This document shows, one piece after another, positions 1-9,039 of a DNA stretch of 64,000 nucleotides. Within the stretch, counting starts at the first letter, position 1, and every line of letters begins with the position of its first letter. Below the pieces are notes generated by a model. That model saw nothing but the letters and a program-made list of their open reading frames with translations. It did no database searches and was not told where the DNA came from. This DNA comes from Xiphydria camelus (Eukaryota > Arthropoda > Insecta > Hymenoptera > Xiphydriidae). Both the position numbers and the translations under genes were made by a program. The DNA is taken from contig OY783197.1 in assembly GCA_963678675.1 (NCBI GenBank), positions 6,916,599 to 6,980,598 of the forward strand. Reading direction: 5' to 3'.

Positions 1-107
1 GGGAATTCTCACACGTCGAGAACACTTTTTAATTGAACGATCAAATGAGCCCGCCGGAGGCGGGCGAGATTCGATCGTGATTATACGAAGACGTCTCGTT
101 CGAAGAT

Positions 108-220
108 GATTACTTGTAGTAGCGTCAGCTATGCCCAAATCCACAACTTCAGAGTACCAGAATTAAAATTTCCCGCGCTCGGCGCCACCGTCTTAGGCGT
201 GGCACTCTGTACCTCATTAT
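108..220. repeat. DIRS left inverted terminal repeat (core)
   Basis: Near-perfect reverse complement of 4963-5076; both contain the GC-rich palindrome-like stretch around GGCGCCACCGTC. Bases 31-107 are the left-end extension that is represented only in the internal complementary region. Confidence 0.9.
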
Positions 221-350
221 GTTTAGAGATAACCTGTTAAAAAATTTAACACAGTATTTTTTTTTTTTTTTATGATGATTACGGGTGAAGAGGGGAAACA
301 TAACTTTCTTGTTAATTAATTGATGTTTATAATTCTTACTACTTCCGGGA

Positions 351-466
351 ATCATCTTCGAACGAGACGTCTTCGTATAATCACGATCGAATCTCGCCCG
401 CCTCCGGCGGGCTCATTTGATCGTTCAATTATACTACGACGTCTCGTTCTCAATGATTACTTGTAG
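351..466. repeat. DIRS internal complementary region
   Basis: Bases 351-430 are the reverse complement of about 31-110, and bases 428-466 are the reverse complement of about 5065-5103. The two halves join through a shared AATT, which is the expected circle junction. In DIRS1 models this region templates completion of the ends during rolling-circle-like replication. Confidence 0.88.
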
Positions 467-605
467 ATATTCAGAGTTTGTGTTCAAATTTTTTCATCTA
501 TTTTATTGTTTTTAGTTTTCTATCAGCTTGTATGTATTTATTATTTTCATACAGACAAATCCAAACAAAGTAACGATGAAAGATGGAATTATCAAACACT
601 TATAT

Positions 606-1511
606 TTAAGTCTTAAGAACTGAAAGAGCAAAAGTATCATGTTCAACCTGAATTGGTCTATTGTAAAACTTATTAAACATATCTGATCTCTTAGACCACC
701 CAGCTGTGCGTCTAATAGTGTCAATGTCGACTCCCATGCTGAACGCCTTGGAGACCGCTGCGTGTTTGGCGCTATATGCTGAAAAAATCTCCGTGTTTAC
801 ACCAGCCTTCTTCAAAAAATTCTTTACCCAGTGAGACAGAGTCTGTGCTGTCACCGGTTTATATGGTTTAAGCGTAGAGATGAATAAATTTTTATGATCC
901 CCTCTTAGTGGTTTTGTCAATTCAATGTACTCCAAGACAGCTCTGGATGCACATAAACTTTCATTATCTTTGAAGAAAGGTAGGACTAAGTTGGGTTGAA
1001 CAGATCCTGGTTTGGAAGTCTTGATCAAAGATGGAATTCTTATTTCAATTTTTGATTCTGTAATTTTGATATCTTCAATATTGATTGATGCCATTGTTTG
1101 CAACCGATGTGCGGTGGTGAGCACAAGTAGAGTAATTGTTTTTTTCGTTAATTCTTTTATTTTCAGCGGGCTTTTAGTAGATATCTTTTCCATATATGTC
1201 AATACCATATCTGCATTCCATGTGGTGTCATATTTTGGTTTCGTGGGTCGTTTTTTGAAAACACCACGCATAAATCGGGATATTAATTTATCCCCCGAAA
1301 GTTGTTTTGAAGTTATCAGAGCTATCGCTGCTCTATCAGAGTTTAGTGTACCATACTTGGCACCCTCTTGGTACCGTTTAGTAAGGAACTCAATTACCTT
1401 AGAGGTGTCTGTGTTAAATAACTCATATCTATTTTCTTTGGTGAAAAAATACCACTGCTTCAGTGAGCATTCATATTGCTTCATAGTAGCCGAAGAAATC
1501 GAGTCTGCCAT
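606..1511 (-). CDS. DIRS tyrosine recombinase (phage-integrase family)
   Basis: 301 codons from an ATG at 1511. The frame is open upstream to about 1612, so it overlaps the RT frame by roughly 70 nt, as in other DIRS elements. Family role: integrates the circular DNA copy by tyrosine-mediated strand exchange. Visible: an N-terminal SAM-like half, the first catalytic Arg in TTAHRLQTM, then the C-terminal box SAYSAKHAAVSKA, and AGWSKRSDMFNKFY carrying the presumed nucleophile Tyr. Odd: in the usual H-x-x-R box this copy reads Y-S-A-K, so the His and second Arg positions appear as Tyr and Lys. This could be a family variant or a lesion; a family alignment would decide. No stops or frameshifts. 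Confidence 0.85.
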   Translation of the reverse strand: MADSISSATMKQYECSLKQWYFFTKENRYELFNTDTSKVIEFLTKRYQEGAKYGTLNSDRAAIALITSKQLSGDKLISRFMRGVFKKRPTKPKYDTTWNADMVLTYMEKISTKSPLKIKELTKKTITLLVLTTAHRLQTMASINIEDIKITESKIEIRIPSLIKTSKPGSVQPNLVLPFFKDNESLCASRAVLEYIELTKPLRGDHKNLFISTLKPYKPVTAQTLSHWVKNFLKKAGVNTEIFSAYSAKHAAVSKAFSMGVDIDTIRRTAGWSKRSDMFNKFYNRPIQVEHDTFALSVLKT

Positions 1512-1543
1512 AATGTCTGCTGCATCCTCAGTGAGTCCTTTAT

Positions 1544-3403
1544 TTAAAAATGCTTGCCTGACAATTTCCCGGCCACCAATGAAAGTGTCCTCGCTAGTGG
1601 GTGTGTCTTTGTCCTACACGGTGAAACCAGCAGATTTTTATTTGGTTTGAATATCAGTGGCAAACCTCTGAGCAGCAATTTAAATAGGGGATACCATGGT
1701 TGAGTCGGCCAGTATGGCACCATAACCACGCCTTCAGCTCTGTCGGTGATGAGTTTTTTTAATGTTGGTAGGATTAGTGCAAACGGGGGAAACGCGTATA
1801 GGTTTTCTCGTCTCCACGATACTGTGAAAGCGTCCACTTTGAAAACCTCTGGGTTGGGATACCTTGAGCAAAATCTACTGACCTTTTTATTCGCAAAAGT
1901 CGCAAATAAATCAATGCTAAATGGACCGAACCTACTATTGATTTGCTCGAATTTTTCGTCAGATATTTCCCACTCCGTATCAATGTTTGAGACCCTGGAA
2001 GCTTTATCTGCCTGAACATTATCCTGTGATGGGATATACGACGCATAAAGCCAGATATGTCGTTCTTCGCTCCATAACCATATCTGTCGAGCTAACTCAC
2101 TGAGATTTGGAAACTGGACACCTCCCGTTTTGTTAATATAGGCGATAGCAGTCGTGTTATCCAATCTCAGGAGTACTTGGCAATTTTGTAAGTTAAAGGC
2201 GAAACTTTTCAAAGCAATAAATGCTGCTAGAAGCTCTAAGTAGTTTATGTGACGCTTTTTTTCTTCCTTATTCCACCAACCATTGGCTGATTGCTCATTA
2301 CAGTAAGCACCCCATCCACTCAATGAGGCATCGGAAAAAATTTCGATCGCATAATTTGAATTGCGTATTGGGTTTACGCCTAACTGACTGTGAATCATCC
2401 ACCAGTCAAGATCCTCCTTCAACCTATCTTTTAACGACATTTTTGCTCCATAATTATCGTCACTAATAAGTAACGCAAGGAATTTTTCCCTTTCTAATCT
2501 TTTAGAATGTACAAGACCATAATCTACTGCAGGGCATGCAGCATTTAGAACCCCTAGCAACTGCGCGAAATCTCTAATCTTACACACACTTCCTACAGTA
2601 AATTCTCTCAATAGCATCTTTATTTGGTTTTTCTTTTTATCCGTAAGCTCAATAGTATAATCAGTGGAATTAATTATAAATCCCAGGAACTTACACGTTT
2701 TCGCTGGAATTAGTGAACTTTTTTCCTCATTTATAACAAAGCCAAGTTTTTCCAGTAAGCGTTTTGACTGTAATACATTATACTCGCAGTCTTTAAATTT
2801 TCTGGCAATAAAAAAGATATCATCTAGATAAATAATTAAAAGAAAACCTCTTTCCCTCAGAACGTTCACCACTGGTTTCATGATTTTTGTAAAAACATAA
2901 GGACTATAGCTTAATCCAAACGGGAGACATTTAAATTGATATATTTTATTGTTGAAAACGAAACGAAGATACTTCCTACTATTCTCATGGACCGGTACCG
3001 CAAAGTAGGCGTCTTTCAGGTCAAGTGTCGCCATAAAGGCGTCGCGAGTGACCAGATTTCTTACCGACCTAATATCCTCCATCTTAAAGTGAGGTGCATC
3101 AATAAATTTATTTAGCTTCTTCAAGTTTAATATGAATCTAAACGATCCATCTGGTTTTGGCACCAGAAAAACTGGCGAGAGAAACTGGTCCTCACATGAC
3201 TCACACTCCTCGATCGCTTCTTTTTCTAATAAACTTTCAATTTCTGAACTCAATTGAGATAACTCCTTCTCATTCCAAAATTGCTGCTCAGGAGGTTTAT
3301 GCTGCTGTGGACTATTCTTAAAAGGGATCACAAAACCCTTGACACAGTTTAATACATAACGGTCTGCTGATATTTTCTTCCACTCTTCATAAAACCAACT
3401 CAA
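1544..3403 (-). CDS. DIRS reverse transcriptase - RNase H (with Dam-like methyltransferase tail)
   Basis: 619 codons without a stop. Domains in order: a short N-terminal region; reverse transcriptase at about residues 70-300, with the active-site motif YLDD in LIIYLDDIFF; RNase H at about 355-475 with four acidic positions in FSDAS, NYLELLAA, LRLDNTTA and DNVQADKAS; then a tail (about 485-590) containing IDLFAT, VDAF and YAFPPF. The tail matches the Dam-like methyltransferase-related segment of DIRS elements, with FPPF where a methylase would have NPPY/F. The called start is a TTG; the frame is open only back to a TAG at 3425-3427 and has no nearby ATG. Expression therefore probably needs frameshifting, reinitiation or splicing from the gag frame, which ends at 3430. 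Confidence 0.88.
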   Translation of the reverse strand: MSWFYEEWKKISADRYVLNCVKGFVIPFKNSPQQHKPPEQQFWNEKELSQLSSEIESLLEKEAIEECESCEDQFLSPVFLVPKPDGSFRFILNLKKLNKFIDAPHFKMEDIRSVRNLVTRDAFMATLDLKDAYFAVPVHENSRKYLRFVFNNKIYQFKCLPFGLSYSPYVFTKIMKPVVNVLRERGFLLIIYLDDIFFIARKFKDCEYNVLQSKRLLEKLGFVINEEKSSLIPAKTCKFLGFIINSTDYTIELTDKKKNQIKMLLREFTVGSVCKIRDFAQLLGVLNAACPAVDYGLVHSKRLEREKFLALLISDDNYGAKMSLKDRLKEDLDWWMIHSQLGVNPIRNSNYAIEIFSDASLSGWGAYCNEQSANGWWNKEEKKRHINYLELLAAFIALKSFAFNLQNCQVLLRLDNTTAIAYINKTGGVQFPNLSELARQIWLWSEERHIWLYASYIPSQDNVQADKASRVSNIDTEWEISDEKFEQINSRFGPFSIDLFATFANKKVSRFCSRYPNPEVFKVDAFTVSWRRENLYAFPPFALILPTLKKLITDRAEGVVMVPYWPTQPWYPLFKLLLRGLPLIFKPNKNLLVSPCRTKTHPLARTLSLVAGKLSGKHF

Positions 3404-3429
3404 TCTGCCTGCTATATTTCTTACCTATT

Positions 3430-4299
3430 CTATTTCTTGGTCGAACTCTTCGTTGATCGACCTTTCTCTCGACTGGATTGGCTCGATCGGTACTGAGTTC
3501 GTGGCTTGAACCTCAAGAACTGCCTCCTCTGGTAACCGCCCGTCTGCCTGTACTGCGCAGACGGACCCTTCCAGTTTCCCTGTGACCGCTGGAGAGGTCT
3601 TTTGGCATTCTTGTCAGACGCCTTGAGAGTATGGCATGCACTTTCTATTGTCTTTGCCTCTTTAATCTGTTCAGCCAGCTTATCTCCATAAAGCCACTCA
3701 CTTGGAGACAGCGAATCCACCAGGGGTTTAATGCTTTTCTTCATTAGCGGTGTAATAAACGACTTTCTTGCTTTTGATTGTTGGCGAAAAACATCAATCA
3801 ATATTTTTCCAGTATCACTCAGGTACTCAATTAATTTTTTCTGATCCACTCCTTCCTCAGAGTCCTCAAGTAAGAGCGATACCGCAGCAGCTAGTGATAC
3901 AATTCCCGTACCTACACATTCTTGCGTTACCGTGAAATGCTCATCTCGTTTCTTTGAGATGTCTGTCATTGCTGGAATTATTTCCATGTTGACTTTAGGG
4001 GGCTGCGTGTATAACTCGCCATTTCGAGAATACTTTTTTAGCAAAATTTTCATAGCCTCCTCTGGCAAACCTGTCCTCATAACCTCGTTCCAGCGAGTCA
4101 CTATCTCCGGGTGTACCCCAATTGCATTCTCCCTAGAGGCAGTGGGATCATCACCCAATAAATCGAGAATTTCATCACCTATCGCATTTCCCTCCGGACT
4201 TTCTTCTGTAGAATCTTCGCCGTCGTCTAGTGGGACAACCTGTATCGGAGTGTCCTTGTCACCGCCATCTTGTGTATCAGACGTTATCTTCGCTGGCAC
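3430..4299 (-). CDS. DIRS gag-like protein
   Basis: About 290 codons; assigned as gag by its position upstream of RT and by composition, not by a recognised domain. It is acidic at the N-terminus (DTQDGGDKDTP, DDGEDSTEE), has a helical middle part, and ends in a basic Arg/Gln/Ser-rich tail (about residues 230-289) suited to nucleic-acid binding. It ends at TAG 3430-3432, six bases before the RT frame opens. The start at 4299 is a GTG and not a convincing initiator. The frame stays open to a stop at 4480-4482 without any ATG, while the only good ATG (4472) is in another frame (see the 32 bp repeat). It may therefore be N-terminally frameshifted or start in a spliced leader. Confidence 0.7.
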   Translation of the reverse strand: MPAKITSDTQDGGDKDTPIQVVPLDDGEDSTEESPEGNAIGDEILDLLGDDPTASRENAIGVHPEIVTRWNEVMRTGLPEEAMKILLKKYSRNGELYTQPPKVNMEIIPAMTDISKKRDEHFTVTQECVGTGIVSLAAAVSLLLEDSEEGVDQKKLIEYLSDTGKILIDVFRQQSKARKSFITPLMKKSIKPLVDSLSPSEWLYGDKLAEQIKEAKTIESACHTLKASDKNAKRPLQRSQGNWKGPSAQYRQTGGYQRRQFLRFKPRTQYRSSQSSREKGRSTKSSTKK

Positions 4300-4366
4300 A
4301 TTTCGTATTTCGTTTTCTTTATTAGAATCTGCCTCTGGAAAAAAGGAACTAACATTTGGATTGTTT

Positions 4367-4462
4367 GTTGATAAGGCAGTACGCTCGTGTGGAGCTGTGT
4401 TGATAAGGCAGTACGCTCGAGTGGAGCTGTGTTGATAAGACAGTACGCTCGTGTAGAGCTGT
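4367..4462. repeat. Three tandem 32 bp units in the DIRS gag 5' region
   Basis: Units at 4367-4398, 4399-4430 and 4431-4462, each built on GTTGATAAGGCAGTACGCTC plus 12 bases, with one to three differences between them. Because 32 is not a multiple of 3, the copy number sets which frame links the ATG at 4472 to gag. With three copies the ATG frame runs out at about 4284, outside the gag frame. Confidence 0.92.
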
Positions 4463-4479
4463 TTGAACTCATTGTTCTT

Positions 4480-4962
4480 TTATTTGAATTAAATTGCCCT
4501 TATTGGGCCTGCCATACTTGTATCATAATGCGCTTTTGCATTCAACTGACCCCCGTGGGTCTGCAAAATTCGTGTGGAAAAAATGCATACTGGCAGTAAA
4601 TATTGCCCTTATTGGGTCTGCAAAATTCGTGTGGAATGATGCACTTCGCTTTTTCGTATGGATAAAGCAAAGAAATTCTATTTTACCTTTGGTAGTGGGA
4701 TTGCCGTTAGCTTTCGCCTCTTCGCCTTTGTCGTTTTTGCCGATGAGATCGCCGATCAGAAAAGTGAGGTTATTCAGTTGTGACTGCATTTTGTCAAGCC
4801 TCTTTTCAGTTTTTAGGCGTTTTTGTCAGTATCTCTTGAGTGAGAACGGGACCCTTTCCTCTTCTTATCTTTTCCCATTTTGAACCGCACAAATATTTAC
4901 TTTTAATAAATTTTGATTGCTGTGATACTCTTTTACGTTTGTGTCGTTGGGCACAACGAACA
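4480..4962 (-). other. DIRS 5' leader, no coding signal
   Basis: Untranslated leader of the DIRS element between the right inverted repeat and gag. It contains a direct repeat of about 23 bp (GGGTCTGCAAAATTCGTGTG plus GAA) at roughly 4556 and 4614. Short frames here are not supported. Confidence 0.55.
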
Positions 4963-5076
4963 ATAATGAGGTACAGAGTGCCACGCCTAAGACGGTGGCG
5001 CCGAGCGCGGGAAATTTTAATTCTGGTACTCTGAAGTTGTGGATTTGGGCATAGCTGACGCTACTACAAGTAATCA
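4963..5076. repeat. DIRS right inverted terminal repeat (core)
   Basis: Reverse complement of 108-220. Bases 5077-5103 (running through ACGTCGTAGTATAATT) are the right-end extension, also found reversed at 428-455. Confidence 0.9.
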
Positions 5077-5103
5077 TTGAGAACGAGACGTCGTAGTATA
5101 ATT

Positions 5104-5238
5104 AATATTTGCCTCATTATAATCCATAATATACCTCAAATGAAAGCAAGAAATCTATTGAGAATTATTAAATCCGGAAAATAATATAAATCTAGTTTTA
5201 TAGTTACATCTTTATGTATATGGCTTATAAAATTTCGA

Positions 5239-5284
<46 letters not shown>

Positions 5285-5680
5285 AATAATAAATGAGAGG
5301 AAAAAAGTTCACGAATAATCGAAAGCATTGAGATGTTCAAGAAATATTACTCCTTATTTTAAAATCTATTACAGAATAAAGATTGTTATGACGATGATGC
5401 AATATAGTTCAATATTTTTATAATTAATTGTAATTTTTTATAAAATGTTTTAAAAGTATTCGAAGAGGAAGTGAAGGAATGAAAAAGATTTTATTCTTCT
5501 TTGGAGTTAGATAAAACATAATTTATGGTAATACAAATATTAATACAAAGTATTCTCACGTATGAGAATTCCCTAGTCGAGTTCACTAGTATTAAGCCGT
5601 TATATTCCTCACTTAAGAAGATCTGAGTTTTTCTTTATGATCCAAAGAGAGTCCAAATTTTGATAAGTGACAATATTTAC
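5104..5680. other. Non-coding stretch with (CT)n microsatellite
   Basis: AT-rich DNA between the DIRS end and the receptor exon, with an uninterrupted CT dinucleotide run at about 5239-5281. No exon continuing the receptor past ALISL was recognised here, so the gene must continue beyond the DIRS element or is broken. Confidence 0.6.
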
Positions 5681-5916
5681 CAGGCTAATTAGCGCACAGC
5701 AGCCACCCCTGTCGCTCTTTGCCAAGTGATGCCTGACGTACTTGAAGTAGAGGTGCTCCAAGAGCAGAAGCACTGCGGCGAGAAGAATGCCAGACATCAG
5801 CAGCAGGAAAGCGCTCAAGAACTGCTCCAAGGCGAGAGGGTCACTGCTCTTTTGTACTTCCTTCCCCGGCTTGCAAGTGCCAGTCATCCAGTATCTCCGC
5901 AATCGCTCGAGATCTC
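5681..5916 (-). CDS. Nmdar2: NMDA-type ionotropic glutamate receptor subunit, exon with last membrane helix (partial gene)
   Basis: Role by family: ligand-gated cation channel subunit at the plasma membrane of neurons. The exon encodes [15 protein letters not shown], the end of the S2 ligand-binding lobe, then a hydrophobic helix ([20 protein letters not shown] and following residues, the M4 segment) and the cytoplasmic start [20 protein letters not shown]. It is bounded by an acceptor TTTTCAG just before 5916 and a donor CTG|GTAAAT at 5681/5680. It joins in phase 1 to the exon at 6159-6340, restoring ENG-DLER across the junction. The Cys-Cys tail and the LERLRRYW motif resemble insect NMDAR2 rather than NMDAR1 or AMPA/kainate types. 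No stops inside. Later exons were not found in the window. Confidence 0.8.
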
Positions 5917-6158
5917 CTGAAAATGAAGAAATTCTTTTGCAAATGAGACATTGAGATTTTGGAAATTTCCCTCGCCTGTTCGTTGACTCCTCGAGGAACT
6001 GGTTTTCTATAGTAATGGAGGAGAGTGGAGAAAATATACTGGGGAAGATAAGGCTCCTCATTATCATAGATTTTAACGGAAATAAGGGGCCAATCTCCTC
6101 TATCAACTTACCTTAATTTCCCCTCCGGTACATTCGAGATCGAAGAAAGTTCGCTCAC

Positions 6159-6340
6159 CGTTCTCCCGAAAGTCGAGCAGCCTCTTGTTGAACATCTGCA
6201 CGTATTTCGAGTTCCTCGAGAAGGCTAGCCCATACCCTGTCATAGCGTACCAAGAGCCGACCGTGAGAAGTCTGCAATCCTCATCCTGCGCCACAAGGTA
6301 GTCGAGAACCGTTCCATCGTATATGAAGGCGTCCATGTCT
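6159..6340 (-). CDS. Nmdar2: NMDA-type ionotropic glutamate receptor subunit, ligand-binding S2 exon (partial gene)
   Basis: 182 bp exon encoding [37 protein letters not shown] and [11 protein letters not shown], the S2 half of the glutamate-binding clamshell of NMDA-type receptors. The acidic DAFIYD position is where the ligand amino group is normally held. It starts after a strong acceptor with a pyrimidine tract (CTTTTCTTCACAG) and ends at AACG|GTGAGC. Intron 5917-6158 is 242 bp. A second donor-like AAG|GTAAGT lies at 6112/6111, but using it would put the next exon out of phase. The upstream exons (S1, M1-M3) were not seen in the 57 kb to the right. Confidence 0.82.
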
Positions 6341-6872
6341 CTGTGAAGAAAAGAAAAAACTTCGATACTATGAATTTGAAATATTGTCGATTTCCATATT
6401 TGAAACCTAATAGGGGAACTTCGTAAGGGTGGATCTCAAGTTCTAAATTTACAACCAGAACGGGGTGCAAACATTTCTTTGACCATTTCGACTAATATTT
6501 GCTCCTCTACATTTTTTAGAAGGTTTCGAATATGTCGAACGACTACTTCATGCTTAAATTTTAATCTTTTTCTCAAGGTGGCTTTTTAGTCCAGTCTATG
6601 TAATCGTACCTTTTGAAATCATATAATTCAGTTCGTAATAATCTTAAGAGAGACTAGGGCAAACCGACACAAGAAGTTGATCCCTCGTTTTCATGAGAAG
6701 TAATGCGAACAAGAAGCAAACTTCTTTTGGCAACATGTTCCGGTCTCTCTTATAAAAATGAAAAGAAAGAATCTTAAAGATGAGGGTACATTTTTTCAAG
6801 CGATAGAGCTTCAATTTAAGAAAAGAAATTACTTTGATTTCTGCGGCGTAATCAAAAATCCATTGATACAGG
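6341..6872. other. Presumed receptor intron sequence, nothing recognised
   Basis: AT-rich DNA upstream (minus-strand sense) of the S2 exon. No coding signal or repeat structure was seen. Confidence 0.5.
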
Positions 6873-7940
6873 GTGCAGCAAATCTGTTTCCCTATTTTTA
6901 AAGTTTAATAAAAAAAAAATGTTATTTGAAATCCATTAAATTTATTTTTATCTCTTAAAAGTACAATTAATACAGTTTCAGTTTATGTGGTTTTAAAAAG
7001 AATATCGGCCAAGTGCTGCCCGCCAATATCGCAACACTGTCGCAAGTGATTTCTGAAGCTTTGCATAACTCTTACTAGCATTTCTTGCGGTATTCGGTAA
7101 ATTTCTATATGGATTGCCTAAGGAGGCAACTTAAGGAAGCTGTCTTAAGGTACTTGGACAATGTTAGTAGACGTCAGCTTTAAGATAACCTCACAGAAAA
7201 AAGTCACAAGGCGTCAAATCCAGCGAGCTCGCAGGCCATGGAATATCACCTCTCAGGGATATCAACAAGCGCCTGGGGAATATTTCTCTCAAAAGTTACA
7301 GTGATGCTCGAGATGTGTGGGCTGTCGCCCCATCCTGTTGAAACCAGGCATTCTGCGCATTAAGTTCAGCAAGGGCTGAGATGAAAAATTTTGAATCATC
7401 ACCACGTAGCGTTCTGAATTGACTGTAACAGCCCAATTTCTTTCACCAAAAAAGTAAGGACCTATTATCCCCATTTTTCTAACATGGTGCACCAAACTGT
7501 GACTCTCTCCCTGCGCAGAAGCCTTTCTTGTGTCTGTCTCGGGTTAGCGTCACACCAGTATCGGAAGTTTTGCTTGTTTGCGTAACCAGCCAAGTGGAAA
7601 TGTGCCTCGTCACTGAAAAAAACCGCTTCCTCAGGTAAATTTTCAAGCATGTTTTCAAGTATGACATGCAATAACTCGATTGTTCCAATCACGTTCTGAT
7701 AATTCCTGTATAGCAATCATCGTGTCATACAGAATGTCATCATGGATGAAAGTGAAGATCAAGATGAAGAATTCTTCGCACAGTGCGGTCAGAGAAACGA
7801 AGGGCGGCCGCACGTTTGCATACAGAGCGTGTAGGCGACAGTAACAATGAGCACCTGATTATCTCGATGTTTTTGGGTATCCGAGCAGGCCGTGAACGTC
7901 CACCTCCTTTCTTGATAACAGATCTAATTTTTCTAGTTTT
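6873..7940 (-). pseudogene. Mariner-type DDE transposase, broken copy
   Basis: The minus strand from about 7935 to 6983 reads as one degenerate transposase: an N-terminal helix-turn-helix region with FSDRTVRRILH, the first Asp in VFFSDEAHFHLAGY, the second in WFQQDGATAHT, the third in DLTPCDFFL, and a C-terminal tail ending QCCDIGGQHLADIL. All three catalytic Asp are present but several in-frame stops interrupt it (for example near 7310 and 7150). The left end TA|CAGGGTGCAGC at about 6871-6883 looks like a mariner terminus after a TA target. No matching right terminus was found before 8300, so the copy is truncated. Confidence 0.75.
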
Positions 7941-9000
7941 TTACCCACAAAATAATTGATTTTCGATCCGGAACATTTCGATTACGAGGAATTTCAAATC
8001 GGAGGCGGAATGCCGTTGTGCAGCGATGACGAATCCACTTTTACGAATGTACACTTCCATGGCGAAAGCGCACTGTGCCTTTGTTCATATGGCGTTCAAA
8101 CAGAAACTGTTAGTCTTCCCGCTTGTACTGACGCTACCCCCACTTTTCTGCGATGCCACCCCGCTTTACGAGAACGTATTGAAAATAGGGAGACAGTTTT
8201 GCCGCACCCTTTACAATCATCGCATCATTAGAATATAATTATCAATTATGAAAGTGTGTAGTTCGTCCCTGAATTTTTGAATCTCTTATTTCCAGACCAA
8301 ATGTATCGACTCAAATAGCAGGGCTTCTTTAAATAAATCTTTGTGAATAATTGCTGCATTCATTAAGGTATTTTTAATGAAAAGTTATGAGGAGTTAACT
8401 AAGAGGATTGTGCTTTATCGATCGTTCCTCAAACTTCTTTCAAACTGCTATCCATATCCATAACATAATATTGTAAACGTAAAATTGAATTTCTCTGTAT
8501 GTTTGTTATGTATTTACGGCTAAAACTATAGAACCAATTTTTATGATATTGATTCTGTAGCTTAAGTTAATTTAAAACCCGGAGGAGGACACAGGATATG
8601 TGCTATCATCACATATCGAATATGGCGAATTCTCTAAGATGCTGGCATTATATGAAACTCAGCAGACGCTATCAGTGACGCATAGTTGGAGAGGCGGGAG
8701 GAGGAGAGAGGGAGAAAGATGTGAAGGGGAGGGGCGTACATTCCATATTGATACCCAACATTGATATCTGTCAATTATAAGAAAAAAATAAAAACCATCT
8801 TTAAAAAATAACAAACGCTAAAAAGGCAAGACTAATTTAATATCTTACATATGTACTTGAATAAGTGTTAGGCATCTATTAAATTACTAACATAAAATAA
8901 ATCAGATGTCCTTCATATTCGAAATATATAAGTATTGGGTCTATGCATAATTCCGTAGAGAAAATTGAGCAAATTTCAAACGCAAAATATTTATAAAAAA
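7941..9000. other. Non-coding stretch
   Basis: No gene recognised. A short open frame at 7956-8231 has no family resemblance I can support. A purine-rich run (GGAGAGGCGGGAGGAGGAGA) lies at about 8690. Confidence 0.4.
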
Positions 9001-9039
9001 AAAGCGATTTTAATCAACTAAATATGTTCCATTCTGTTC

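Larger units (their letters stand above)
31..5103 (-). mobile_element. DIRS-type tyrosine-recombinase retrotransposon, structurally complete
   Basis: Seen: reading the minus strand 5' to 3' gives an inverted repeat (5076-4963), a gag-like frame, an RT-RNase H frame, a tyrosine recombinase frame, an internal complementary region (466-351) and the second inverted repeat (220-108). The left end extends past the inverted repeat to about base 31 and the right end to about 5103, and both extensions are copied in reverse complement, joined to each other, in the internal region. Known: this is the hallmark of DIRS1-group elements, which replicate through circles and integrate by tyrosine recombinase, so no target duplication is expected and none is visible. 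Inferred: a young copy, because RT and recombinase are open throughout. It lies on the same strand as the neighbouring receptor exons and is probably intronic or just 3' of them. Confidence 0.9.

Noticed and set aside
149..355. Short minus-strand frame spanning the DIRS left end
   Set aside because: Its C-terminal part is the inverted repeat read through; the same peptide appears at 4840-5034 from the other repeat.
1012..1650. 212-residue forward frame opposite the recombinase gene
   Set aside because: Antisense shadow of the recombinase and RT frames with no recognisable domain.
3932..4435. 167-residue forward frame opposite gag
   Set aside because: Antisense shadow; composition follows the gag codons.
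6106..6112. AAG|GTAAGT as the receptor exon end
   Set aside because: Leaves the next exon out of phase and breaks the conserved [12 protein letters not shown] junction; AACG|GTGAGC restores it. Kept only as a possible alternative site.
7956..8238. Forward frames near 8.0-8.2 kb
   Set aside because: Two overlapping phases of the same DNA with no family resemblance; lies beside a degenerate mariner.
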